From Hydrogenophaga sp. (GTDB lineage Bacteria > Pseudomonadota > Gammaproteobacteria > Burkholderiales > Burkholderiaceae_C): a stretch of 46,405 nt of DNA. Below the pieces are notes generated by a model that had not been told where the DNA came from, ran no database searches, and worked only from the letters and a program-made list of their open reading frames with translations. Position numbers and translations under genes: made by a program. The DNA lies in the NCBI RefSeq assembly GCF_019264445.1, contig NZ_JAHVAB010000068.1, positions 1 to 46,405 of the forward strand. The letters are read 5' to 3'. Below are positions 35,399 through 43,154 of this stretch, piece after piece. The stretch's first letter is position 1. Every line of letters begins with the position of its first letter.

Positions 35399-35914
35399 AT
35401 GCCTGCCAAATCGCCCCCACCCAGTGAGCAAAGCGCTGCCCAACTCAAGGAAGTGGGCAGCACGCTGCGCGCCCGCCGCAAGGCCCTGCAGGTGAGCAGC
35501 ACGGTGGCGGCGGAAGCGGCGGGCATCTCCAGGGTCACGCTGCACCGCCTTGAAACGGGCGAGCCTTCGGTGGCAGCGGGGGCTTGGGCCAATGCCGCTG
35601 CGGCGCTGGGCATGTCGCTCGCGGCCATCAGCGCCCATGAACCGCTGGAGGCCGACCACGGCACCGCCCCGTTGGACCGCACTGCCTGGATCCCTGTGCG
35701 CGTGCGCTTGTCGGAGTACCCGCAATTGCAGGCGCTGGCCTGGCAGGTGCACGGCACCGACACGTTGTCGCCCATGGAGGCACTGGGCATCTACGAACGC
35801 AACGCCCGACACCTGGACATGGCGGCCATGTCCGCCGAAGAGCAGGCCTTGCTGCAGGCGCTGCGCACCGGCCTGGGCGACGGCTGGGCAGCCACAAAGG
35901 GCAACGATGTTTGA
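35399..35914 (+). CDS. XRE-family regulator, candidate antitoxin
   Basis: The 171-residue protein has a Cro/CI-type helix-turn-helix at about 18-75, with KALQVSSTVAAEAAGISRVTLHRLETGEPSV covering the recognition helices, shown here in pieces as AAGISRVTLHRLE and GEPSV. The C-terminal half is helical and of unknown function. It is expressed from the promoter embedded in the inverted repeat directly upstream and overlaps the AbiEii gene by eight bases, so it is the likely antitoxin and autoregulator of the pair. No Shine-Dalgarno is visible; translation probably begins near the 5-prime end of the message. Confidence 0.83.
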   Translation: MPAKSPPPSEQSAAQLKEVGSTLRARRKALQVSSTVAAEAAGISRVTLHRLETGEPSVAAGAWANAAAALGMSLAAISAHEPLEADHGTAPLDRTAWIPVRVRLSEYPQLQALAWQVHGTDTLSPMEALGIYERNARHLDMAAMSAEEQALLQALRTGLGDGWAATKGNDV

Positions 35915-36617
35915 GCGCCCTCACCATCAACGCATTGCGCATGTGCTGGCTGCGCTGGACGGTGATGTGCTGCACGCCTTCGGCTGCTGGTTTGGGGGTG
36001 GCACCTGCATTGCGCTGCGCTATGGCGAGTACCGCGAGTCGGTGGACATCGACTTTCTGGTGTCTGACGCGGCAGGGTACCGGGAGCTGCGCCAGCGGCT
36101 CACGGGCGCCGCCGGACTGAATGCCGTGGTGCGGGCAGGCGCGCAGCCGCTGCAGACACCGCGCGAGGTCAGGGCCGATCAGTACGGTCTGCGCACCGCG
36201 GTGCACATGGACGGTCAGGTCATCAAATTCGAGATCGTCCGTGAGGCTCGCATTGCGCTCGAGGCACCCAGCCAAAGCGATGTGGTCTGCGGCATCAGCA
36301 CGCTCACACCGCTGGACATGGCCACCTCCAAGCTGCTGGCCAATGCCGACCGGCAGGCAGACGACGGCGTGTTCAGCCGCGATGTGATCGACCTGGCCAT
36401 GATGGCCTTGCCGCTGCCCCAGCTGCGCCAGGCCATGGCCAAAGCGGCCGAGGCCTACGGGCCTGCCGTGGCCCGGGATCTGGCCAAAGCCATCGACCGC
36501 ATGCAAGAGCGCGCAGGTTGGCTGGAGCGCTGCATGCAAGCCATGGCCATGACGTTGCCCAAGGCGGTGCTGTGGCAAAACATCCGCGCGCTGCGCCGGG
36601 TGCTGAAGCCCGCTTGA
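35907..36617 (+). CDS. AbiEii/AbiGii-type nucleotidyltransferase, candidate toxin
   Basis: The 236-residue protein is a COG2253-like nucleotidyltransferase. It has the G-rich loop FGGGT (29-33), the acidic pair ESVDIDFLV (D47, D49) and a third acidic residue in IKFEIV (E109), followed by the conserved TSKLLANADR and SRDVIDLA segments typical of AbiEii. AbiEii toxins are nucleotidyltransferases in type IV toxin-antitoxin and abortive-infection systems, usually paired with the AbiEi winged-helix antitoxin; here the partner is an XRE protein. The C-terminal helical part is shorter than in AbiEii from Streptococcus. The ATG at 35907 is eight bases inside the regulator gene. Toxicity is inferred from family and context. 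Confidence 0.83.
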   Translation: MFERPHHQRIAHVLAALDGDVLHAFGCWFGGGTCIALRYGEYRESVDIDFLVSDAAGYRELRQRLTGAAGLNAVVRAGAQPLQTPREVRADQYGLRTAVHMDGQVIKFEIVREARIALEAPSQSDVVCGISTLTPLDMATSKLLANADRQADDGVFSRDVIDLAMMALPLPQLRQAMAKAAEAYGPAVARDLAKAIDRMQERAGWLERCMQAMAMTLPKAVLWQNIRALRRVLKPA

Positions 36618-36643
36618 GATGGCCCTTTTGGGGCAAGCGCGGG

Positions 36644-37054
36644 TCAGGCTGCAGCGCTCGCCGCATCAGGCAACTTGGCGATCACCTTGATCTCGAACTG
36701 AAACCCATAGAGCCAGGTCACGCCAATGCCGGTGAGGGTCGGGTACGGAGCATCGCCCCAGTATTCGCCCACCACCTGCCAGGCGGGCTCGAAACTGGAT
36801 TCCGGGTTGACCAGGAACACGGTGACGTCCACCACGTCTTTGAACGTGCAACCGGCCGCCGTCAGGATCGCGTTGAGGTTGTCGAACGCCAGCCGCACCT
36901 GCGCCTGCAAGTCGGGCTCAGGCGAGCCATCGGGCCGGCTGCCCACCTGGCCCGAGACGAACAAAAATCCATTGGAACGAATGGCGGGCGAGTAGCGGTT
37001 TTGGTCGTAAAGCGCTTGGCGCCCGGCAGGAAACACAACATCGCGTGCAGACAT
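36644..37054 (-). CDS. RidA/YjgF family protein lacking the usual catalytic Arg
   Basis: The 136-residue protein is a member of the YjgF/YER057c/UK114 (Rid) family: a single chorismate-mutase-like domain with SNGFLFVSGQVG, DLQAQVRLAFDNLNAIL and AGCTFKDVVDVTVFLV. The segment that in RidA reads P-x-R-S before the final strand is PYPTLTGIGVTW here, so the Arg that positions the imine substrate is absent. It therefore belongs to a different Rid subgroup and may not hydrolyse enamines or imines. It is transcribed away from the LysR gene, with a palindrome between the two, so it is the probable target of that regulator. Confidence 0.85.
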   Translation of the reverse strand: MSARDVVFPAGRQALYDQNRYSPAIRSNGFLFVSGQVGSRPDGSPEPDLQAQVRLAFDNLNAILTAAGCTFKDVVDVTVFLVNPESSFEPAWQVVGEYWGDAPYPTLTGIGVTWLYGFQFEIKVIAKLPDAASAAA

Positions 37055-37136
37055 GAAGGACCTCTTTGAAATGGATGGAACAGAGGGACTCTAGGCACGC
37101 AAGGCAGGCAGATAAACAGGCGAGTCGCACAATGAC

Positions 37137-37155
37137 TGTTTGAATATTCCAAACA
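37137..37155. promoter_or_regulatory. Candidate LysR operator
   Basis: TGTTTGAATATTCCAAACA has inverted six-base arms TGTTTG and CAAACA around a seven-base AT-rich centre, and fits a T-N11-A site of LysR-type regulators. It lies between the divergent RidA-like and LysR genes, 26 bases before the LysR start. Confidence 0.55.
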
Positions 37156-37180
37156 ATCTTGCGCAAAAGGAGCCATCCCC

Positions 37181-38104
37181 ATGGACCGCTTTGACGCCCT
37201 GCAGGCCTTTGCCCGCGTGGTGGAAGCCGGCAGCTTCACCAAGGCAGCGCACACGCTGCACATGAGCAAAACCACGGTGACGCAGCTCGTGCAGCAGCTC
37301 GAAGCACGGCTGCGCGTGAAGCTGCTCCACCGCACCACGCGGCAAGTCAAGATCACGCCCGACGGTGCCGCGTACTACGAGCGCGTGGTGCGCCTGCTGG
37401 CCGATCTGGAAGATGCGGACACCAGCCTCTCCAGCGCTCTGGCCGCGCCCAAAGGCCGCCTGCGCGTGGACGTGCCTAGCCCGCTGGCCCGGTTCATCCT
37501 CATGCCCGCGCTGCCCGCCTTTCACGAGCGCTACCCCGACATCCAGATCGACATGGGCGTGAGCGACCGCGTGGTGAACCTCATCGGCGACAACGTGGAC
37601 TGCGTGCTGCGCGGTGGCGAAGTGACTGAGCCGTCGCTGGTGGTGCGCCGCGTGGGCGACCTGCGCCTGGGCGTGTACGCCGCGCCGGCCTATCTGCAGC
37701 GCGCAGGCCAACCTGCGCACCCCGGCGAGCTGCAAGACGCCCACCACCGCACCGTCGGCTTTCTGCGTTCACGCAGCGGTACGGTGGCACCCATCACCAT
37801 GCAGCGCGACGGCCAACAGCTGGAAATACACGGGCGCCACGTGGTGACCGTGGACGACGGCAACGCCTACCTGGCCGCAGGCGTGGCAGGCATGGGCGTG
37901 CTCTGGCTACCGCAATACATGGTGCCAACCCACGTGGCCCAGGGCGAACTGGTGCCACTGTTCGAAGACTGGCAGATCGAGCCCATGCCGATGTACGTGG
38001 CCTACCCACCCAACCGCCACGTGAGCGCCAAGCTGCGCGCGTTTATCGACTGGGTGGTGGAACTGATGGCGCAGCATGCGCCGTTGGTGAGGCGTGGTGA
38101 GTGA
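37181..38104 (+). CDS. LysR-family transcriptional regulator
   Basis: The 307-residue protein has the N-terminal winged helix-turn-helix of LysR-type regulators (RFDALQAFARVVEAGSF then KAAHTLHMSKTTVTQLVQQLE in the DNA-contacting region, residues about 3-60) and a periplasmic-binding-protein-like effector domain (about 90-300). It has the CrgA/AaeR-like signature FLRSRSGTVAPITM. It is divergent from the Rid-family gene and has a good LysR palindrome immediately upstream, so both auto-control and control of the Rid gene are likely. The effector is unknown. The GIY-YIG-like gene overlaps or closely follows its stop. Confidence 0.92.
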   Translation: MDRFDALQAFARVVEAGSFTKAAHTLHMSKTTVTQLVQQLEARLRVKLLHRTTRQVKITPDGAAYYERVVRLLADLEDADTSLSSALAAPKGRLRVDVPSPLARFILMPALPAFHERYPDIQIDMGVSDRVVNLIGDNVDCVLRGGEVTEPSLVVRRVGDLRLGVYAAPAYLQRAGQPAHPGELQDAHHRTVGFLRSRSGTVAPITMQRDGQQLEIHGRHVVTVDDGNAYLAAGVAGMGVLWLPQYMVPTHVAQGELVPLFEDWQIEPMPMYVAYPPNRHVSAKLRAFIDWVVELMAQHAPLVRRGE

Positions 38105-38130
38105 CATCAAATGTCAAACTCCCACGCACC

Positions 38131-38454
38131 ATGCCCCGCCCCCACCACCACGTCTACGTCATCGAACTCTCCAAAGACGTTCTGCTGGAGAGCAAGTTCA
38201 GGAAGAACAACCCGGGCTATGTGGCGGGCAAGCCGTGTGTGTATGTGGGCATGACCGGGCTGGACCCGGACGTGCGGTTTGACAAGCACAAGGCTGGCAT
38301 TCAGGCCAACGCGTATGTGCTGAAGTACGGGCTGCGGCTGCTGCCCGACTTGTACGAGGGCTTCAACCCGATGCGCTACGAGGACGCGGTGGAAAAAGAG
38401 ATCGAGGTCGGCATCGACCTGCGCTCGGCCGGCTTCGGTGTGTGGCAGGCGTGA
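38131..38454 (+). CDS. GIY-YIG-like small protein
   Basis: From the ATG at 38131 the protein is 107 residues. It contains HVYVIEL near the start and CVYVGMTG about 27 residues later, followed by VRFDKHKAG with a conserved Arg and His; this is the layout of GIY-YIG nuclease domains (two strands, then an Arg helix). A Glu in the later helix (EKEIEVGIDL) may complete the site, although the G-I-Y itself is replaced by V-Y-V. A GTG at 38101 would extend it by ten residues and overlap the LysR stop. It might be a small repair-type nuclease or an inactive relative; I cannot choose. Confidence 0.6.
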   Translation: MPRPHHHVYVIELSKDVLLESKFRKNNPGYVAGKPCVYVGMTGLDPDVRFDKHKAGIQANAYVLKYGLRLLPDLYEGFNPMRYEDAVEKEIEVGIDLRSAGFGVWQA

Positions 38455-38476
38455 GGGTGAGCCTCAGCGCGTGGGG

Positions 38477-39145
38477 TCAGTGCGTGGTGCCTGCGCCCAG
38501 CGCCTGGTCTTGCTGCACCTGCAGCGCGCAGCGCAACGCGGCGCGCAGCCCGCGCACGATGTCGTCCAGCGCCATGTGGGGTGTGCCTTGTTCGGGCAGC
38601 CAGGGCACGTGCACGAAGCCGCCGCGCGTGTGGCGCAGCTGGGGTTGGGTGGCCAGCTCGCGCATGAGGCCATAGAACACGTGGTTGCAGACGAAGGTGC
38701 CGGCGGTTTGTGAGACCTCGGCGCGCACGCCCTCTGTTTGCAGCGCGGCGAGCATGGCTTTGATGGGCAGGCTGGTGAAGTACGCCACGGGTGCGCCGTG
38801 CGCCACGGGTGTGTCCACTGGCTGGGCGCCGGCGTTGTCGGCGATGGGCGCGTCGTTCACGTTGATGGCCACGCGCTCCAGCGAAATGGCCTGGCGGCCA
38901 CCGGCCTGCCCCACGCACACCACCAGCGCGGGCTGGTGCTGCTGCAGCAGCGCACGCAGTTCGCGCAATGACGCGTCAAACACGGTGGGCAGCTGGGCCG
39001 CTACCACGGTGTGCCCCAGCATCTGGCGGCCATGCAGCGCTTTCACGGCGAGCCAGCTGGGGTTGAGCGCGGCGCCGCCGAAGGCGTCAAACCCGGTGAG
39101 CAGGATTTTTTTCCGGGGTGGCGCTACAGCGTTGGGCGGTGTCAT
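38477..39145 (-). CDS. pcp: Pyrrolidone-carboxylate peptidase (pyroglutamyl peptidase I)
   Basis: The 222-residue protein is a C15-family cysteine peptidase that removes N-terminal pyroglutamate from peptides. The catalytic triad is visible: E90 in GGRQAISLERVAIN, C153 in AGTFVCNHVFYGL and H179 in FVHVPWLPEQ. The N-terminal LLTGFDAFGG block is also conserved. A nine-residue N-terminal extension before KKILLTG is unusual but harmless. It is cytoplasmic and probably forms a tetramer. The DTW-domain gene lies nine bases upstream on the same strand, so the two are likely co-transcribed. Confidence 0.95.
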   Translation of the reverse strand: MTPPNAVAPPRKKILLTGFDAFGGAALNPSWLAVKALHGRQMLGHTVVAAQLPTVFDASLRELRALLQQHQPALVVCVGQAGGRQAISLERVAINVNDAPIADNAGAQPVDTPVAHGAPVAYFTSLPIKAMLAALQTEGVRAEVSQTAGTFVCNHVFYGLMRELATQPQLRHTRGGFVHVPWLPEQGTPHMALDDIVRGLRAALRCALQVQQDQALGAGTTH

Positions 39146-39154
39146 CGGGGTGGC

Positions 39155-39943
39155 CTATCGCAAAGGGTGGCAGCGGGCGGCGGCGAGTTGCCGCAGCAGG
39201 TGGTGCGCGGGTGTGTCCTGGTCCAGGGGCGCGCTGCGCCGCACGCTGAGGTAATGCGTCGTGAAGGCGTCGAGCCACGCCGCCAGCGCCTGCGCGGCAT
39301 GCGCTTCGCCAGCGAGCGCCAGGCACAGCGCCGCCACTTCCGAGGTGCAGAAGTGCCCGTCGTGCGTGGAGCGGCGCAAGCGGTAGTTGGACGCGACCTG
39401 CTCGGGCTGCAGGCTGAGCACGGGGAAGGCATCGAGGTACGGGCTCTTGCGAAACATCTTGCGCGCTTCCGACCAGGTGCCGTCGAGCAGCACGAACAGC
39501 GGCTTTCTGGCGCCTGCGGACGCATTGGCATCCACGGGCTCAGGCAGCGCATTCACCACACGCTCGGGCGCCACGAACTCGCCGGGGAACACCACATAGG
39601 GTTGCCATTGCGGATCGGCCAGCAACGCGAGCAGGGCCGGGTCCACCGCCGTGCGGGACCAGCCAAAGGCCCATGTGTCGGCCACCACGTCGGCCACGAG
39701 CCAGCCGGTGTTGGTGGGTTTGAGCGCCTCCACATCGCCCATCAGCAGGCACATGCCGGCCTGCGTGGGCACCTGCGGGCGCAGGTCGCACAGGCAGTGG
39801 CTGGCGAGCAGCCGGCAGCCCACACAGCGCACCAGACCCGAGCCGCGCGCCAGGTAGGGCTTGGAGCTGGCGGCCAGGCGGGTGGTGCGCAGGCGAGACA
39901 CCGCGTGATCGGGTGCGGGCCGCGGGTTTTCAACAAGGGTCAT
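39155..39943 (-). CDS. DTW-domain tRNA-uridine aminocarboxypropyltransferase
   Basis: The 262-residue protein has a zinc-ribbon N-terminus (RCVGCRLLASHCLCD) and the DTW domain with LLDGTWSEARKMF, YLDAFPVLSL and RLRRSTHDGHFCTSEVAALCL. This is the TapT (YfiP) / DTWD family that installs the acp group on uridine 47 of the tRNA variable loop from S-adenosylmethionine. The start at 39943 gives a longer N-terminus than the E. coli homologue; a later start is possible. It precedes pcp in the same operon. Confidence 0.88.
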   Translation of the reverse strand: MTLVENPRPAPDHAVSRLRTTRLAASSKPYLARGSGLVRCVGCRLLASHCLCDLRPQVPTQAGMCLLMGDVEALKPTNTGWLVADVVADTWAFGWSRTAVDPALLALLADPQWQPYVVFPGEFVAPERVVNALPEPVDANASAGARKPLFVLLDGTWSEARKMFRKSPYLDAFPVLSLQPEQVASNYRLRRSTHDGHFCTSEVAALCLALAGEAHAAQALAAWLDAFTTHYLSVRRSAPLDQDTPAHHLLRQLAAARCHPLR

Positions 39944-40040
39944 GGCAGGAATGTAGGCGCTTTGTACGCACCCATCTCACGGCCAGCCGGCGATCGCTCC
40001 GTTTGTCGCCCTGCGGCGTGGGGGGCAGCGGGTTGGGGTC

Positions 40041-40442
40041 ATGATGCTGGGCAGCTTTCTCATGAACAAGACCTCCAGCTCCAAGTCCCCGTCGCGCCGG
40101 CGCCGCGCCCACCGACGCAGAACCCAGCCCCTGCTCTTCAACGGCCTCGGTGCCGTGGTGGCCGGCGCTCTGTTGTGGGTCATGTCCTGGGCCATGGCGG
40201 TCGAGGAATCGCTCAAGGCGGCCTCCAAGGCCCTGCTGGCGCCCGCCTGGATGGCGCTGGTGCTGGGTGCGGGGTTGCTGGTCTTGCATGTGCTGTCCCG
40301 GCGGCGCGCGCAAGCCGAGGCGGCCACGCTACTGCGGCAGCATTCCACGTTCCTGGAGCCCATGCCCCGGCTCAAACAAAAGCACCGGGAAAAGCCCGCG
40401 CTCGCCGCGTCTCGGCAGCGGCCGTCGGCCACTGGCCGCTGA
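40041..40442 (+). CDS. Hypothetical two-helix membrane protein
   Basis: I do not recognise a family. The 133-residue frame has a basic N-terminal stretch (SRRRRAHRRRTQ), then two hydrophobic helices (LFNGLGAVVAGALLWVMSW and MALVLGAGLLVLHVL), and a basic C-terminal tail. The second ATG at 40062 would give a shorter basic N-terminus and is a possible alternative. The two-helix topology with basic ends on both sides puts both termini in the cytoplasm. Codon bias agrees with the genome. No partner is apparent; it lies between tapT-like and GGDEF-like genes. Confidence 0.55.
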   Translation: MMLGSFLMNKTSSSKSPSRRRRAHRRRTQPLLFNGLGAVVAGALLWVMSWAMAVEESLKAASKALLAPAWMALVLGAGLLVLHVLSRRRAQAEAATLLRQHSTFLEPMPRLKQKHREKPALAASRQRPSATGR

Positions 40443-40547
40443 CGCGTTCACCGGCTTTCACCAGCAAGGCGCACACCAGCGGGTTGCGCGTGACAAAGTG
40501 GACGGCGCACGCCCGAACCTGCTCGGGGCACTGCCCATAATCGGCGC

Positions 40548-41810
40548 ATGTCCATTGCCGAAACCGCCATCTGGTCCGCCATGCTGGGTGGCCTCCTCAC
40601 CCTCGTGGGTCTTTCGCTGGCCGACGCGCTCGTCGGCCGCAACATCGGTGCCGTGCGCAACCTGCTGTTTGTCCTGATCACAGGCGCGAGCTGTGTGGTG
40701 ATGACGGGTTTGCCCGAGGTGTTTTTTCCAGATCTGCCGGCACGGCTTCTGATCGTGCTCAAGGCCAGCCTGGGGCCGGCAGCCGGCGCAATGGGCCTGT
40801 ACTTCGTGGGCACCTGGCTGGGCGGCGCGCGTGAAGACGGGCGCGTGCACCGCCTCACGGCGTATGGCGGTGCGGTGCTGCTGTCTGCGGCGGTCATTCT
40901 GGTGGTCACGGCCACGCAGATCGCACCCGAACACTTTCACGGCCTGCTGCTGGCCACGGCGGTGGTGAACATGGTGCCGGTGCTGCTGGCCATGCTGGCG
41001 GCCGTGCGCGCGGCCAGGCTGGGCGACCCCTTGGCGCGCTGGATGGCGGTGGCGCTGTGCCTGCTGGCGCTCACCATCGTGGGCCACTACCTGCGCGGGT
41101 TCGATGTCGCTGGCTTCGGCGTGGGCACCTGGCTGCTGACCGCCACCGTCACGGTGCTGTTCTTCCTGATGGCCTCGGTGCTGGGCCTGCTGCGCAACCG
41201 GCAGAACCGCGCCATGGCGCGGCTCGCGCGCCTGTCGCACAGCGCCGACCCGGCCACGGGCCTGTCCACGGGCTCGGCGCTCATTGCCGATGTGGAGCAC
41301 GCGCTGTGGCGCGCGGCGCGCCTGGATTGCGAGTCGGCCGTGCTGTGCCTCTACGTGAGCAACCTCTACGAGATGGCCGATGCCATCGGTCCCAGTGCAG
41401 AGCACCAGATTTTGTCGACGGTGGCCGCGCGCATCCGCCGCGCGGCGGGCTTTCGGTGCACGGTGGGCCTGTACCACCCGCGGTGCTTTGTGGTGGTGCT
41501 CACGATGGACCCCCACCAGCCACCCGTTCGCGCCACGGCGGCGCGCCTGGCCCTGACGGTGTCGCACCCTATGGCGGTGTTCAACGAGAAGCGCGACCGC
41601 CTCCCTTTCCGCCCACGCGTGGGCTTGGGCGTGGTCACGGTGGACCCGACGCACACCGTGCCCATCGAAGCGATCCATGAAGCCGAGCGCCAGGCGCTCG
41701 CCATGGCCAGCGACACGCCCGCCGAGAGCCCGCACGCGATCGACACGGCGCCCGCCCCGCTGAGCCTCGCGGCTACTGCGCCTTCTTCCGCTCCACCGGG
41801 TTCGCTGTGA
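40548..41810 (+). CDS. Membrane protein with degenerate GGDEF domain
   Basis: The 420-residue protein has six to seven membrane helices (about 5-205), like MASE-type sensory modules, and a C-terminal GGDEF-like domain (about 220-390). The domain start is recognisable in HSADPATGLSTGSAL, but the active-site loop, where GG(D/E)EF should stand, reads YHPRCF at 309-314. The metal- and GTP-binding residues are therefore missing, and the protein cannot be a normal diguanylate cyclase. It may bind c-di-GMP or act as a regulatory partner. The C-terminal tail is low-complexity (Ala/Pro/Ser). The gene converges on the SRAP gene with a 38-base overlap of coding sequence. Confidence 0.8.
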   Translation: MSIAETAIWSAMLGGLLTLVGLSLADALVGRNIGAVRNLLFVLITGASCVVMTGLPEVFFPDLPARLLIVLKASLGPAAGAMGLYFVGTWLGGAREDGRVHRLTAYGGAVLLSAAVILVVTATQIAPEHFHGLLLATAVVNMVPVLLAMLAAVRAARLGDPLARWMAVALCLLALTIVGHYLRGFDVAGFGVGTWLLTATVTVLFFLMASVLGLLRNRQNRAMARLARLSHSADPATGLSTGSALIADVEHALWRAARLDCESAVLCLYVSNLYEMADAIGPSAEHQILSTVAARIRRAAGFRCTVGLYHPRCFVVVLTMDPHQPPVRATAARLALTVSHPMAVFNEKRDRLPFRPRVGLGVVTVDPTHTVPIEAIHEAERQALAMASDTPAESPHAIDTAPAPLSLAATAPSSAPPGSL

Positions 41811-42453
41811 GCGATTGCGCCGGATAAGCGCGCATGAACTCGCGGGCTTTCTCGGGATGCGCGGTCAGCCACGCGCCGTAAGAGCCTTCGTTCAACACCG
41901 CGAGCATGCGTTTTTCGCTGCCGGGCTGCTGGTAGCGGTGCATCAGCGCGTGGCTGTTGGCGTTGACCGTGAGCAGACAGAAGCTCACGATGACCGTGCC
42001 ATCGGCATCGGCCCAGCGCTCCCACAAACCCGCCACGCCCATGGGCTTGCCGTCCACCCGCGCAATGCGCGTGGGCACGGCCTTGCCGCTGCGCCAGTCT
42101 TCTTCCTGAAACGACATCATCGGCACGATGCAGCGCTGCGCACCCAGCCACGCGCTGCGGAAGTTGTTTGAGGTGGTCACGGTTTCAGAGCGCGCATTCA
42201 CCAGCTTGGTGGAACGCAGCTTGGCGTCGGATGCCGACTTGACCCACGGTGGCACGAGGCCAAACTGCCCGACCATCAGCTCCCGCGCGGGCAAGCCGCC
42301 CTCGGGGGCAACATCTCCCGGCGCGAGACGAATGAACGCGCCCGGCCTGCGGGGCCACACCTCGCGCCCCACGCCGGAGGCAGCAGGTGGATCTACATCG
42401 AAAACCTCGCGGTACAGGGTGTCGGGGCGAAGGCTTTCGAACTGGGTGCTCAT
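41773..42453 (-). CDS. SRAP/HMCES-like protein with Cys2 replaced by Ser
   Basis: The 226-residue protein is in the SOS response-associated peptidase (YedK/HMCES) family: VGQFGLVPPW (62-71), LVNARSETV (N86), SFQEEDW (114-120) and NANSHALMHRYQQPGSEKRM. YedK and HMCES crosslink to abasic sites through Cys2 after removal of Met1, but here the start reads MSTQFESL, so Ser is at position 2. In the related MCTNY-type branch the equivalent residue is Cys, and the TGC/AGC change is one base. The His near the RMP motif appears to be Gln165. Activity through the thiazolidine mechanism is therefore unlikely. The C-terminus overlaps the GGDEF-like gene on the other strand. Confidence 0.8.
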   Translation of the reverse strand: MSTQFESLRPDTLYREVFDVDPPAASGVGREVWPRRPGAFIRLAPGDVAPEGGLPARELMVGQFGLVPPWVKSASDAKLRSTKLVNARSETVTTSNNFRSAWLGAQRCIVPMMSFQEEDWRSGKAVPTRIARVDGKPMGVAGLWERWADADGTVIVSFCLLTVNANSHALMHRYQQPGSEKRMLAVLNEGSYGAWLTAHPEKAREFMRAYPAQSLTANPVERKKAQ

Positions 42454-42463
42454 GCGGGCGATG

Positions 42464-43108
42464 CTAGCGCACCATGCCGCCACACAGCTCGCGCTCCAGG
42501 GCGGGCGCATCGCCGCGCCATCGCTCCACCAACCGGTCGCCCATCGGCATACCGGGCTGGTGCTGCATCAGGCGCTTGGTCTGTCCCGGCGCTTCGGCGG
42601 CGTCGTCGGTCACCCTGAACGCATACCGCACTCCGCGCGCGGTGTACTGCGTGCCCGTGCTCAGCCGCACGTCTTCAACATAGCTCGTGCCCTCCAGGCG
42701 CAGGTGCCCCACGTACACCGTGGCACCCGGCGCGCGCGGCACGCACAACACCACGCGCGGCCAGTCAATGCGTGTGTCGTCTGTGTACGTGCCCATGCCG
42801 ATGCTGGAGATCACGTACGCACCGGGCGGCACCGCCCAGCGAAAGCGCCCGTCGGTGTTGTCCACTTGCCCGAACACGTGGGGATCGCCCGTGGTCAGGC
42901 TCAGCGCCATCATGGGCGGCGCCTGCCAGGCCGGGCGAAAAGCGCCGTAGGGTGTTTTGAATTGGCCGTCGATGACGTAGTTCACCTGGCCCGTGATGAC
43001 GGTGAGCGCCTCGCTGGAGGCCTGGCCTTCACCGGCCCGCGAGACGCGCTGCAGTGCGCAGGCCTGCAGGCCCGCCACCGCCACCAACACCAGCAGAAGC
43101 GTTTTCAT
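42464..43108 (-). CDS. Predicted lipoprotein with carboxypeptidase-regulatory-like fold
   Basis: The 214-residue protein starts with MKTLLLVLVAVAGLQAC, a clean lipoprotein signal with Cys at about residue 17. The mature part has beta-strand-rich sequence with FRWAVPPGAYVISSIG, which resembles the repeated strands of carboxypeptidase-regulatory or prealbumin-like domains, and a Cys-containing loop VVLCVPRAPGATVYVG. I cannot assign a function. The start at 43108 is chosen because the longer frame upstream overlaps the DUF938 gene and lacks a signal. It is divergent from that methyltransferase gene and is ten bases from the SRAP start. Confidence 0.72.
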   Translation of the reverse strand: MKTLLLVLVAVAGLQACALQRVSRAGEGQASSEALTVITGQVNYVIDGQFKTPYGAFRPAWQAPPMMALSLTTGDPHVFGQVDNTDGRFRWAVPPGAYVISSIGMGTYTDDTRIDWPRVVLCVPRAPGATVYVGHLRLEGTSYVEDVRLSTGTQYTARGVRYAFRVTDDAAEAPGQTKRLMQHQPGMPMGDRLVERWRGDAPALERELCGGMVR

Positions 43109-43154
43109 GATGGGCCGCATTCTCGCCACAACGGCCGTGCCGGACAATGCCCGC

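Noticed and set aside
39011..40540. 509-residue plus-strand frame across pcp and the DTW gene
   Set aside because: It covers two well-supported minus-strand genes plus an intergenic region and has no recognisable domain.
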